From assembly GCA_940337035.1 (NCBI GenBank), contig OW679197.1:34849219-34913218 (forward strand): a stretch of DNA of 64,000 nt. Direction: 5' to 3'. The position numbers were made by a program, and so were the translations under genes. The notes under the pieces were generated by a model. It did no database searches and was not told the origin of the DNA. It saw nothing but the letters and a program-made list of their open reading frames with translations. Position 1 is the first letter of the stretch, and each line of letters starts with the position of its first letter. Positions 22,780 to 34,089 of this stretch are shown piece by piece. Source of the DNA: Agriotes lineatus. Lineage: Eukaryota; Arthropoda; Insecta; Coleoptera; Elateridae.

Positions 22780-23112
22780 CAAGCTCTGTGGATTAGTGGT
22801 TAGCACGTCTGCTTAGCATTAGGGAGGTCGTGAGTTCTATTCCCGTGGCCATCTGCTCCGATTCAGATTTTTTGGTGATTTTCCTGAGGCAACAGAGTAC
22901 CTTCTTTGTGCCAAATGCCGGGGCAGTACTTCTCCTCCTTTCCAGGCCGTTTTTCCATTCTCCACCCTTCATTTTTCTCGCCCACCCTGATATTCCCGTT
23001 ACTGGCTGAAGAGAAACGCAAGGTCCCTATAGCAGCCCACCCCCAGTTGGGGGAATTGAACTGACTATGTCCCTTTACTTTTGCCATGTCCAGAAGCCAT
23101 TTCTTCGGCGCT
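22780..23112 (+). mobile_element. tRNA-derived SINE, family A copy 2 (fullest)
   Basis: Starts with a tRNA-like head: A box GGATTAGTGGTTAGCACG, an anticodon loop reading CTTAGCAT (AGC, alanine-like) and B box GAGTTCTATTCCC at about 22834. The body contains GATTTTCCTGAGGCAACAGA, CATTCTCCACCCTTC and TGGCTGAAGAGAAACGCAAG, and ends near CCCAGTTGGGGGAATTGAAC. It shares these blocks in the same order with the other two copies in the window. The minus-strand 88-codon frame (22863-23129) is a by-product. Confidence 0.7.
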
Positions 23113-23800
23113 TTAAGGGAATAGGACAATATCGTCTGCCAATCTCATATTGTTCGAGTTTCACTGTCGATATTTACGCTCTTTGAACCTTAATTTAGAC
23201 TTGGAAATCTGTTTTCCAGAGCTATATTAAATACTTTGGGAGCAAAGAAAATGACCTTTGAATAAATAGTTACAACTATAGTTGTTCAGAGGCTTAAGTA
23301 CATCAAACATCTTCATCAAATGAAATTCCCTACAAGCGCTTGGTGAATAGCTTTGAAAATATTTTGAATAAATTTACTTCTTTTATCATTTCCACTGTGA
23401 TATCGTTTTCTCTAGGTGCACGTCGGTGTTTCATGTCCTTTGAAGCACGTCCAACATTCAGCACCGTTCTTTTAACATCTGCTTTCCTTTTCTCTGATAA
23501 ATATTTACGTAGACTTTCCTACTATTGTTTCCTTCAATGGTTTTTTGGATTTGTTTAGTGTTGTAGTATATAAATAATGTCTCGTTTGGATTAATTTGCA
23601 TTTGTAATTGGTTAATTCTTCTCTGTCAGTTTCACGACTTCTGCTCAAGGTTCTTCGTTATCTATTATTTTAAACGTCTTCTTTTTTAGCTTCTTTTCTT
23701 TCTGTTGAGTTGGATTTTTTCTCAGTTCTTCTATTGCTTTCTGTTAGCGCCTAAGTTACGTGCCTGCTTCTATCATTGATCAAACCCTCAATAAAATTAA

Positions 23801-24003
23801 TTTGTTTTTTTATAAAGCTTGCCATATGTCTAGAAAGTAGGGATCGTCATAACGATAGATATTTTTCTTTATTATATTATATCGTTCTATCCTATTAAAG
23901 TAGGTGCTCATTCATCTTACAAGACGATGATCGCTCCCGGTTAAGAAACTGTTAAGGGCCGGTATGGCTTCAGCTATACTTTTACGGTTTGTTAGGAAAC
24001 AAG
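23801..24003. other. Short spacer
   Basis: Unassigned sequence between the LINE remnant and the 5S-like SINE. Confidence 0.4.
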
Positions 24004-24235
24004 GTCCCGGGTGGTGTAGCTTGAACAAGCGACCACGTTCGATCAGTCGAGTTAAGCAACGCTCTTTCTGGTCAGAACTTGGATGGGAGTTCCACGGCTG
24101 CTTCTCTCGGCGCCTCGTGGTACGGCTGTGACATGACAGTCGTTAGTGGGGTTGGAAGTCCCCATAAAATGTACAGCGACGCCTATAATTGGCCTAACGG
24201 CTGTTGGTTGAGTACCAAAATAATTTTTTTTAAAA
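24004..24235 (+). mobile_element. 5S rRNA-derived SINE (SINE3-like) or 5S pseudogene
   Basis: Positions 24031-24092 follow eukaryotic 5S rRNA. GATCAGTCGAGTTAAGCAAC matches the A-box region GATCACCGAAGTTAAGCAAC. GGTCAGAACTTGGATGGGAG matches the C box GGTTAGTACTTGGATGGGTG. Sequence outside the 5S core is unrelated and runs to an oligo(T)/A-rich tail near 24225, suggesting a SINE with a 5S promoter rather than a plain pseudogene. No target duplication was found. Confidence 0.7.
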
Positions 24236-26064
24236 ATCTATTTAATTTTATGTTCTGCCTTCCGGGCTTCTCCAAGCTCACTTTCTTTGTGATTTTTAAG
24301 TATTCGTAGCCTATCGATTTTTATTGTCTGAAAAGTTACTATATGGACTATCTCGCTCCTTAGACCTTAGGGAAAATTACTAATGTGAAAGTTGATGCTT
24401 TCCTAGTAGTAGTAATGATTAGTTAAGTGCGCCATTATAAGTTTTAAACGTGCGCCAATGTGTTTTGCGTTTTTAGCGCGACGATCTACCGGGTGAAAGA
24501 ACTGGATATGGACGATTTTTGCAGAAAGAGTCGGTCTGCTCTGGGAGCTTGAGAGTATCGGCTGGGTTTCCGCCAAGTGAAGGTGTGTTTTGTTGCGCAT
24601 CGAGCCAGTTTTAAAAACACAGCGCCAGCCAAAAGAGAAGTTTCTACATTCCTTGGGGAACTTCAAGTGGATGGAACTGTTGAAATAACAGCTGGTTAGC
24701 GGAACAGACCGTCTCACAGTTCTGCAAATAGTGCAGTTTGTCGATTTGGGGCTAGGAAAATAATAAATGAAGCGGCCACGTCAACCAGTGACGCAATAGA
24801 GAAAATATCGCCATGGAGAGCTCGTTTCTCACAGTCCAGGTATTGCACAACTGCCATTCATTAGTCATCACTGCCAGTGGGTGATTTTTATACTGTAATC
24901 AGCCACACACAAGAGTCTCACGAGCAGCATCAAGTGAGTTTGAGCATATGCGGAGCTTAAGCAAGTGTTTAGGAGTGATTCAATAATATGGTTCTCTGCG
25001 CAATTGCGTTTGAACAGTTTCTGAAAGTGTGCGTTAATAATGTTTAATACAAATGCGTAGCAGCAGCAAAATTTTGTACGTAGTTGAACATTAGTGTTAC
25101 TTATATAAATGCGGAGTAGAAACAGCTTTTTGGCTGTCGACTTAATATTGTGTATTTATATGCTAGATAGAATAAGCAATCCACTGCATGGCCTCGTATT
25201 TAAAACTAGGTCAATTGATGGGTTCATTTCAACAGGGATTGTTCTTAACCACGACTGGGGTAAATAAGGTGGCATAAATCTCACTGCTATTAAGCTATCT
25301 CGCAATAAGAGACAATAGGAGTAATTATTTAAAAGCGTGTCGGCATATCAGACGCTTATTACAATTTGCCTCCACAACGGTGGAGCTACAAATTCCTACG
25401 CCACCAAAGGTTGAGTCTTCCTGCTCTTTCTAATAAAATACGTGTCCAGAGATTAAACTAATACAGGCATCTCTTTGTCTTCGGACTTCACTTAATACCA
25501 TTACGTATAATTTTATATTTCTTAATACAGTTTCAAGTTCTTCAAGGCGTTATTCAGTGGATAGAAGTTTGACATTGCTCGTTGATATGTTCTATTTTAT
25601 GTATTAGCCTGTCTCAACCTGGGTGTTCGCAGCAACTCTGATCTGGGTTTTTTAAAATTGCTGGCTTGGTTGGAACCCACACTGCCAGGAACACGGCTCT
25701 GTGTGGTTGTTGTGTTCATTTTGAGAGGTGGGCTAGCCAATAAGCTCACCACGCTGCCTAGACGGGTTAGTGTGTGAAGGTAAAAGAATATATAGTTAAT
25801 AAAAATAGAGATTCCTAGTTCTCGGCTAACCTAATAGCGTCGGTCAAAGGCGATCGCGGGATTTCCATTCTCGTACTAGCAAGATTGGAGTCCCCGAGGA
25901 ATTTTTCGGCTTTAGAAATTGGACATTTGGCAAGGATAACAGATTTTAAAACATATACGTATGCAGTTCCATAATAATGATTGTTGATGAATATATACCC
26001 ACAATACAGTAGTTTAAAGTCCCACTGGAAAAGGTAAATTTTTTGTAATCTTAGAAAGTGTGTA

Positions 26065-26068
<4 letters not shown>
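24236..26068. other. No gene recognised
   Basis: Frames at 24403-24717 and 25815-26237 lack domains; the latter simply translates the GA repeat. A moderately GC-rich stretch spans 24470-24800 without identifiable exon structure. Confidence 0.5.
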
Positions 26069-26102
<34 letters not shown>

Positions 26103-26126
26103 GGAGAGAGAGAGAAAGAAAGAAAG
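26069..26126. repeat. (GA)n microsatellite
   Basis: About 20 GA dinucleotides with one ACG interruption, followed by GAAA units. GAGAG runs are binding sites of GAGA factor in flies, but a neutral microsatellite is the simpler reading. Confidence 0.9.
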
Positions 26127-29100
26127 GAAGCAAGAGATGAAAACATACATTCCCACATAGTTGAAATAAATAGAACTAATAACAATATTATACGTGTAGC
26201 TCGCATTTAAAACCTGGCAAATATGATTAGGTGACAATAATTGTAAAACAAAATTAGTTGTTTTGTTTCAGTTTAGTATTTTAGGACAATACATTCATAA
26301 CTGCCCTCGTATAACAAATAAAGGCATAGGAGAATTTTATTCCATTATGAAGTCAAAAACTTTACTGGATGTAGCAGACATCCCGCGGGAAAAATATTTC
26401 ATCTTAAAGCAATGCTTGCCCTGATGCTTAAAATCAATTTGCTTTTTAGTTGTGGATTTTGCTCACTGAAATGTCGTAAATATATGACAATATAAACTCA
26501 ATTTTCCAAGCAACCTTAATCCGTTTTGTTATTAAAAAATATGTTCGTTTGGCAGAATTGTCCAAACACAAAATTCAAATTATCCTTGGCAGACTTATTT
26601 TTGTAGTTTGAACTCCAAAAAATTGAGAAAAGTATATGTGAAATGTGTTCAATTAATTCAAAAATAATGGATATTAACTTCGAATTGAATAACTTCCTGG
26701 CGAAACTGGTTCCTCTGTAATAATATACCACTGAATAATGCACACCCTGTTAAAACAGCCCTCCTGGTTGTGTTTGTAAGACAGTAGCTTGAAAAATCCG
26801 CCAACTGCTCTAAATGTCCACAATACAACAATAAGAATTAAACCAGGCAGACAACCACCAAAGGGTTGGAGCGTATTCTTGCTGTCGGTCACGTCTGTCC
26901 CCTGAAATTTAATTTCACACAGGAATTTCACGAAAGGGTGGCCCCGCTGTAAAAGTTATTATGACAGCTGCGGAGTGACAGATAATTCAACTACGCAACT
27001 TAAATTATCATATTAATCGTTTCGCCCTAAAATCAAACGTTCGCGAATTTGTCGCTTTAAATCAAAATCCACTTGAGCTGAAGTTTTCACATTATTTCGC
27101 CCACTGATGCCTGTGTGAGATAGTTCTCTACCGCATTTTTTGTAAAAAGTAAAAACACCCCGACGCTGAGCCTTGATGGACAAACGCAAATAATACCCAG
27201 CAACATGACTTATTATTGTTATATATCTCTGGAACAGCTAATTAAGACATTCATTTTGCGTGCATTTTAAAATAATTACCCGATGCTACACAAAGAGCTA
27301 CGCCCATAACAACCACTTTTTGTCGTGTGCAACTCCGTCGCTCTCCGCTGAATTTTTGTTTTGAAAAATGACCGGGCGGCCCTTCCTGGATGCATTAAAT
27401 CCATTCAGAGCTAATATTTTGGAACGAACGGTTGCACTTTCGGGTAATGCTAGTTGTAACTTTTGCAGGGGGTAGTTTTAATGTGGGTCGGGTCATTTAC
27501 CCCTAATTGATGGAGTCAATTACATTTGAATTTGATGACGCTGGGTTCCAGAATCTAATTAGGCAACACGTAATAATGTTGTAACTGATAATCCGGTGAT
27601 TGAACGTTCCTGGTAAACAGCAATGCGCAATTACAAGGCACACTATTGTACTAAGCGTTACTGTTTATGAGACACATTTTGAACGAGCAAGCGTAGCTAT
27701 AGTCTTGATCAAATGCGACAGTGTTCATAGTGAAAATTGTACTTGTGTATAACACACGTAACATCAACTTTAGAAATTAAATTATTATCAGTAAATATAT
27801 TTTCATATCCATTTGAAAAATAGCAAAATGTAAAAGCCTTTTCGACAAACCGCTTGAGTGGTTCGCAGTAGAGCGTAGATTAGAAAACAAGAATGAAAAT
27901 GTAATTTAAAAAAAGCCGAAATGTCGCCGTGAAATTCCCCAAAGAACAGACTGAAACACTTTATAAAAAAATTACCAAGCCGGGGTACACCTAATCTACA
28001 AGCAAATTAGTTTTACCGTATTCGTTACTTCACAAATTGGTGACCAAAGTGTGTCGGAATTTTTTCTGCTATAGACAAGAATTAAATTAAGAAAACTATC
28101 CTTGAATGAAACGAACGGAAAATATAAGAAATAAATTTACAGCTATTAATAGCAGAATGTATCGTAATTGCACTTAATAATATTTGGAATTCTGGCAATT
28201 AACTGTAAAATTTATTGGTTATTGTTTATTTTTACCATTTCTAATACTGTGGGGTGTAGGTTGTCAGATAACATAGAAATGTGGCGCAGAAGTGAGATCA
28301 ACATTAATACACTAATTTTATGTTGGACTAGGAATAAAATATTTTGTATATCATACATATCAGCTCTATTTGGTTTTTTCTTTCAATCTGTAAGAGTATA
28401 CAAAGGTGCATTACTCGCTTACACTCTTCTTCTTTATCTTTGTTCTGCCAATTTCTATTTATTTCTCTATCTAATTCTATAAAAATTGTATTTGTTTCAA
28501 ATGAACAAAATCTATCACTATCTTTATGATCTAAAAGCATGCATTTTAGCTGCGTTTATATGAAAAAGAGTAAACACAAACCTTTTATTAAAATCCACAT
28601 AATATGCTTACTTTGTTTATAATGTTTCCCGGTATATTTATTCAATAATAGCATTTAATAATTTTACCCAATAAGTGGGTAGTTCTTATTGGATCCAGGT
28701 TCGATATAAATTCACTTTGTCTAATTCAAAGAATACCAAATAACAGAGATTACTTTTATTCACCACTATTTACAATTCAAGTATTAAGGATAAAAATAAA
28801 TCAGTATGTAAAGTATTTAGAATCATATGTACAAAATTAATATTTAATTATTTTCCCCTTGCGGTTAGACCACCCAACTGGCTCCTGCCAGCGGGCTTGG
28901 CTCAAAACTGGGCGGTGAATCACTGGCATTCCTAAGGTATTTCGGCTGACGTTGGCAGAACTGTGGATGTAAAAAAAGGCACATGTTATCAGTTACTTTA
29001 TTTAATGGAAGCAATAAATGTTCAAATACCACCTTGATTGACTTTCTCTTGTTTCCCACGTGCGCGAATGAGGAATTTGACTTGGTGATAACAGTGGGTG

Positions 29101-30714
29101 ATGCAAGGCTATCTTTAGTTGATAACGGATGGACCGCGAGTGCCAAGGTCGTGTAAACACAACGCTCGAGGTGGGTTAATTTTTGATCTGGTAAAATTGC
29201 ACTGGAACTTTTATAAAGTTGAAAAATGCGAAATTTTAAATGCCCATAATATTAGATTATGACTAAGGCCCTGATGACAACTGATAGCTGACGCCTCACA
29301 ATGCATATGGAATTCAGTATATCTAAAAGAATTTATAAAATCGTTCGCGCCAGAAATACATCGCACTGGGCGCATTGGCTGTCAATCACACATGCAACAA
29401 CAGCAGGTTCAATTTAACTTGTGCAGTTATTCAGATTGAAGGAAAATGCGAAAATCAAGGAGAGTCACGCCCGCCGGGCGCTGAGGGATAATCTTGATTG
29501 AGAGTGAAGGTTCGATAATGACGTAGAGTTTGTTCAGAACTCGGGTTCGAACATTGGAAGCCGTGGCTGATGGCCGGGTTTACATAGGGGCAATACGAGG
29601 GTTCCTTTAAATATATCCGGTATGAAATTCCACGGCACTCAAACGAAACGGGAATAGGAAATTTCAAGGTGATGACTTGCCCTTTGGAAAGCTGGGTATA
29701 TCCAATACTCGTCGTAATCAGTGGTATATTGCTAAAAATTCTACCGGAACGTCCACTGATCAGCCACGCATCTAAGTTTTCGAGGGAGGTGCACTATTTA
29801 GAAAAAGTGACGACAAAATACTCATTTGTTTTATTTACAGAAATAGTATCAAATAAATATTAAAATAATGTTAGTATCAAGTTCAGTTGCATCAAGGGCA
29901 AGCGAAAATATTTATTAAAGTGTGAAAATAATTTTCAATGATAGTGGTCACCTTAATCATTTTCTATTATGACAGAAAAAATTCCGGAACGCATTCTACT
30001 GCGTTCCGGCCCGAATACACCACTGATTGTAATTTCCAAAATGGTCGAAGAAATACTATCCCAAACAGTTGCATTCACGGAACGGTAACGCTCACATCAA
30101 GCATAAACTCTATCCTTGACGATTCCTGGTGAAAGCAACAAGCTCAACGAATTCCAACCCCCTTTCCTTCATACACAAAATGCAGTGGCAGTATCAATTC
30201 TCAAACATAATTAGCAGTCATTATTAGCATCCTCAAAAAAAATCTGAATTAAATTTTGCTATTTTCCCCTTATTTGAAGAGTTTTCGGGGTGTATATATC
30301 AGCCATGAACTTACATTTTTTTTTCTTTGCATGCAAGTATAAACATATGCATGTTAAGTATAAGTATTCAGATGAGATGTCCCGGTACACTACTATGCTT
30401 GAATATTACTTGGAAACAGAGGCGGTTCGTGAAGAACTTTTGGTAGACCCAATCACGGAACATAAAATAGTTTTTATACTCTCTCACAGACAAAGGCAGA
30501 TTACGACATCCCGAGGTTTAGCAAAAGTTAGCATACTGAAAAAAATGTACCAACTTTACAGGCTAATAAAATATGATGAGCTGAATCGAATATCTCTCTT
30601 TCATAGATGCATGAGCGATTGGCGTGTATTATTTCAAGATATGTGACAATTGAGTAATAAATTATGAGTATAATAAAATGGGTAACCGTAACTATTTTTG
30701 AAAACCCCCAAGTG
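26127..30714. other. Long stretch without a recognised gene
   Basis: AT-rich with several overlapping two-strand frames (26516-26931, 28168-28540, 28865-29146, 29455-30132, 30290-30646), none with a recognisable domain. The longest, 118 codons at 30290-30646, is enriched in charged residues toward its C-terminus but unlike anything I know. A perfect hairpin lies at 29984-30009. Confidence 0.5.
29984..30009. other. Perfect 10-bp stem-loop
   Basis: CCGGAACGCA, loop TTCTAC, TGCGTTCCGG. It is more GC-rich than its surroundings. It could be the core of a small palindromic repeat; no function assigned. Confidence 0.5.
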
Positions 30715-30990
30715 TTACGTCTCTTCTGTCGGAATTGTACACACTGCTTTCTGAATATGCTCCCTGGACGCGGCCTTTCTTTATTGAATTCGATGAAGTA
30801 CGTGCGAAAATTGTAATCAGATACTCGATACGCGCGTTATAGTAGGGGTCAGGTCAGACTGATCCTGCTTGATGCTGGAGACTAGGCGGACATGGCCTTC
30901 GTTGAATGTTAAAATATGCTTATCTTTGGACCTAAGTTTTGCCTCACTATCCCCGCTGCAGTATGCCAACTATTTAAAAGCTGAGAGCAG
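30715..30990. repeat. Dispersed repeat B, copy 1
   Basis: Degenerate homology to 61695-61950: both hold CGTCTCTTCTGTCGGAATT followed by ATACACAC or GTACACAC, then GAATTCGATGAAGT, AAAATTGT, and further on CGCTGCAGT. The shared order over about 250 bp shows one repeat family. Minus-strand translations of the two copies share SKDK/SKDE-like blocks, hinting at a decayed coding element. Confidence 0.55.
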
Positions 30991-33291
30991 TTTCGATCTG
31001 GTACCAATGTGTCCTTGAAAGCAGGCAGAGCTTATTCTGTAGCTTATATTCACGAAATAAAAATTACTAGTGCTTAGTTTAAGCTTTAAAATAAGAAGTA
31101 TGGTGAACAATAAGTACAGAATAAAAAATTCTTGTAGCAAGCAAATTAATATTTCTTCTCTAATCTGATCAAGGAGTACACATACGTTTCTAATATCTCT
31201 AAGAAAAACAATCAACTTATGAGCAGTAAATGCTTGAAGTGGAGAAATAAATAATTTGAATCGTTGCCAAGAGCACACGAAAATAACGACAGGCTATAAA
31301 ACTGTAAATTAAAATTACCAGTAGATTTATTAATGTCACACATATTTAATTCCTCGCAATTTCGTTCGATTAAAGGAAGACAATTCAATTTAAATTTGTA
31401 AATGGTACGTATTATTAGAAGCTTTGTTATTTATTAATTTTAAATTGCATAGTACACTCCTTAATGTTTAGTAAGGAAAATGATTTGGTACTAAATTTAA
31501 CAAACATTCCAAGTTATTCTAAATGCCGGTTTTTAATTTTAAATTTGGCAGCTTTATTTATGATTTATATATTTTTCGACAACTAGATGAATAAACAATC
31601 AAGACAGAGTATTTGTGGAAAGCACATGAAGCGGCAGACTGTTAAGTTGCAACTAAAACGGTTAAGTGGTCAGAGTACACTACAGAACATCGCCCTAGGC
31701 GATCCTTACGTGCATGCATTTGTGTAATATTATGCAGATCTACTGCAATCTAAGCCGATTACGCTCAGGGAAACAAAACATTTAGGCATTATTTAACGAA
31801 CATCTCTGCAGTGTCAGTCTCAACCACTTTGATCTTTTAGTGGAAACAGTCATACCAGCAAAAGATGTGGGTTAAACTATTCCTGGGAAGAATTAAAAAT
31901 AGATTGTCGTTATCTAGTCTTAACCAAAAACCAAAAGGGTTATTTTACTTAAAGAACTGCGGATTAGTATCTTTTCATTCTTCTCTGATCGCAAGGGAAT
32001 GACCTCATTTCGTTTTTTCGTTGATAGAATTATAATGTAAATGGAAAGCAATTAAAATAAAAAGCCACACAGGTTAGTTTCGCTAAAATTAGAGCTAGAT
32101 CCACTAATTAATTCCCAAATTAATTCGCAAATTGAATGCGAAAGCCGCGTCCTGCACGCGATAATTATGCAGGACTTTTCAGAAACGCAGCCATTTTGTT
32201 GGGCAGAGGATGTTGTTAAAATAGCACGTTTTGTGCGATTTTTCTGAAAGCTTCTGTAGCGCTTTTTGTGGTTTGTGAATGATATTCCCTGCTACATTTT
32301 TTAACCCCGAGAAAATCATACTTTTGAGTGCTTTGCTCATTTCCATGTGCATGCATTTTTTGCTACTTTCGTAAATTGTATTTGATGCCTACGCCTTAAA
32401 GTAGTGCGATTTGATAACGTCATTTTGTTGTGGAATTGCTTAGTTTTAATTAACTTTCCTAAAACGGCGGCACATTTCATTAGTAATTAAACTTTTCTGT
32501 TTGCGAAATTAATTGTTTAGTTCGAAGCGTTAAAATAAATCACAATAGTATTTGTTTTTAATTGAAATCAGTTTACTGAGAAATTACTAATAACAAAATA
32601 ATATTTTTATAGTTGGCCCATAAAATAATATGAATGAATGTTTTTGTCCGTTTTTATTTATAGCGATTGCTTCACACTGTAGAAGGTTTGCACAGCCAAC
32701 TTTAGCGACGGCAAGCTATCCAGAACGAATTTTACAATGTTTCACACATATTTTAAAATGTCCGTTGGCAAATGTAAAACCTCACAAGTTGATAAATTTT
32801 ATAGAGAAAGTAATTTCTTAACAATTAAGGTTTCGCAAGTGCAGCACGTAATATACGAATAAATAAAATAATAACCCGCTCATAAATAAACAATAGTAGG
32901 GGATGCTAAAATAATATTTTTACAGTTCTTGTTGCCTCGAGTTTGCTGCAGAATATTTCGGAAAAATATTTATTGTTTTTATGTTTACTTTATGTGATAA
33001 ATAATGTCCTTTATTGCTAAATATTCGTTAGAAAGAGTTGCAGCGTATGAACCGCAAATTAAATAAAATTTTCCTTGAGATTCATTTAAAATATATTTCA
33101 GACGTGTTTCTTGTCATGACTTGACATTTCCTTACATTTATGTGAACATATTGGTAAAGATTAAAAACAAAATGTCCATTTTGCACGAATTCAAATCCTA
33201 ATATTCAATTGCCACAATTACTAGTACTAAAAATGTGCAATCTCAGCCAGCTACAATTCAATAAATGAGTACTGAATGAGTATACGATATA
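30991..33291. other. No gene recognised
   Basis: AT-rich. A stem GTCCTGCA...TGCAGGAC (32149-32175) and several ATTAATT homeodomain-type cores occur at 32090-32180. The frames at 30970-31278 and 32630-32821 are unsupported. Confidence 0.5.
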
Positions 33292-33502
33292 CCAGGTGCC
33301 CCAAAAAGGAGTGGTAACTTTTCCCAATTGTCTCAACAGATGTCGCTTTATCTAAAGTACAGCGACCAAATACTTATAATTTTTAAATTGAGTTGGTATC
33401 ACTTAATTTAAAAATTATAAGTGTTTGGTCGCTGTACTTTAGATAAAGCGACATCTGTTGAGACAATTCGGAAGAGTTACCACTCCTTTTTGGGGCACCT
33501 TG
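33292..33502. mobile_element. Near-perfect fold-back MITE with TA target site
   Basis: A 211-bp element flanked by TA (33290-33291 and 33503-33504). The whole element is two arms of about 98-100 bp, inverted and almost identical, around a loop of at most 15 bases (about 33390-33404). The ends are CCAGGTGCCCC and, inverted, CAAGGTGCCCC. TA duplication points to the Tc1/mariner superfamily. The tiny number of arm mismatches suggests recent origin or repair between arms. RNA from either strand would fold into a long double-stranded hairpin. Confidence 0.85.
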
Positions 33503-33504
33503 TA

Positions 33505-33773
33505 TGTATATGTAGGATGAAAAATTGTGTAAAGTTAAAAATGTGCGCAATAATAACTACATGATTCCTGAAGAGTGAAATCAAAATGTTTTTCTTTCTT
33601 ATTCAAAATTCCTATTCTAATCAGATATTCCCAAAAAACAACAGAGTAATATTTTGTATTTATTTCCGATATGCCAATCCTACCATATAGATTTTTTTTA
33701 CTTTATTCTAACCTATTTTTTTATTTCCGTTGTATCATATCCATTTTGTGCTACAGTAGGCGGAGGTATTTAA
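33505..33773. other. AT-rich spacer
   Basis: Nothing recognised. Confidence 0.4.
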
Positions 33774-34080
33774 CTGGGTGACTGGTCAAACTGCAATATA
33801 AGGTCCTGCCTATTGCTCATGTCCGCCAGTCTGATTTCTGATTGGTTCATTGTACTGAGGCTAATTGAATTCACAAAAGCAGTGGTTTTAAACAATCCAC
33901 CAACAATTCGCTGTGTCGTTCTTGCTTGTTTTAGGTTAGTTGCAGCCTTTGATAGATTTTTAAATTTAAAACCCCGTAAGGCTGTTTTCGAACCTGTGAC
34001 CACATTCATGCCTGAAGGTCGATGCTTGATCATGCGCAATAGGCAGGACCTTATACTTCAATCTTACCGGGTGACTAGTT
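33774..34080. mobile_element. MITE with inverted ends inside direct repeats
   Basis: The inverted ends contain ATAAGGTCCTGCCTATTGC (left, about 33797-33815) and its exact reverse complement (right, about 34034-34052), extending outward with mismatches. Outside them lie diverged 13-bp direct repeats, CTGGGTGACTGGT (33774-33786) and CCGGGTGACTAGT (34067-34079), which may be the target duplication or part of the ends. No transposase; superfamily unassigned. Overlapping two-strand frames here are by-products. Confidence 0.6.
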
Positions 34081-34089
34081 TGATGTTAA

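Larger units (their letters stand above)
22150..23800 (-). pseudogene. LINE remnant interrupted by two SINEs
   Basis: Read on the minus strand from 23800 downward: APRENDITVEMIKE near 23440 (start of the RT domain), LFTKRL, then APKVFNIALENRFPSLN near 23240 and RLADDIVL near 23140 (the YADD box with both aspartates kept). Two SINE copies (22505-23112) follow. After them the LINE resumes with QVAEVNRKIGQT near 22470 and the C-terminal block MVGISLRDRIPSEQIGRYTR near 22280, a classic RTE-like tail. Stops and frame changes make it non-functional. It once encoded the same kind of enzyme as the intact LINE, but its C-terminal block differs enough to be another family. Confidence 0.7.

Noticed and set aside
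28168..28540. Three overlapping frames (104, 70, 61 codons)
   Set aside because: Overlapping on both strands in AT-rich DNA, with no domain.
30290..30646. 118-codon frame
   Set aside because: Product unrecognised, no splice or promoter context; not enough to call a gene.
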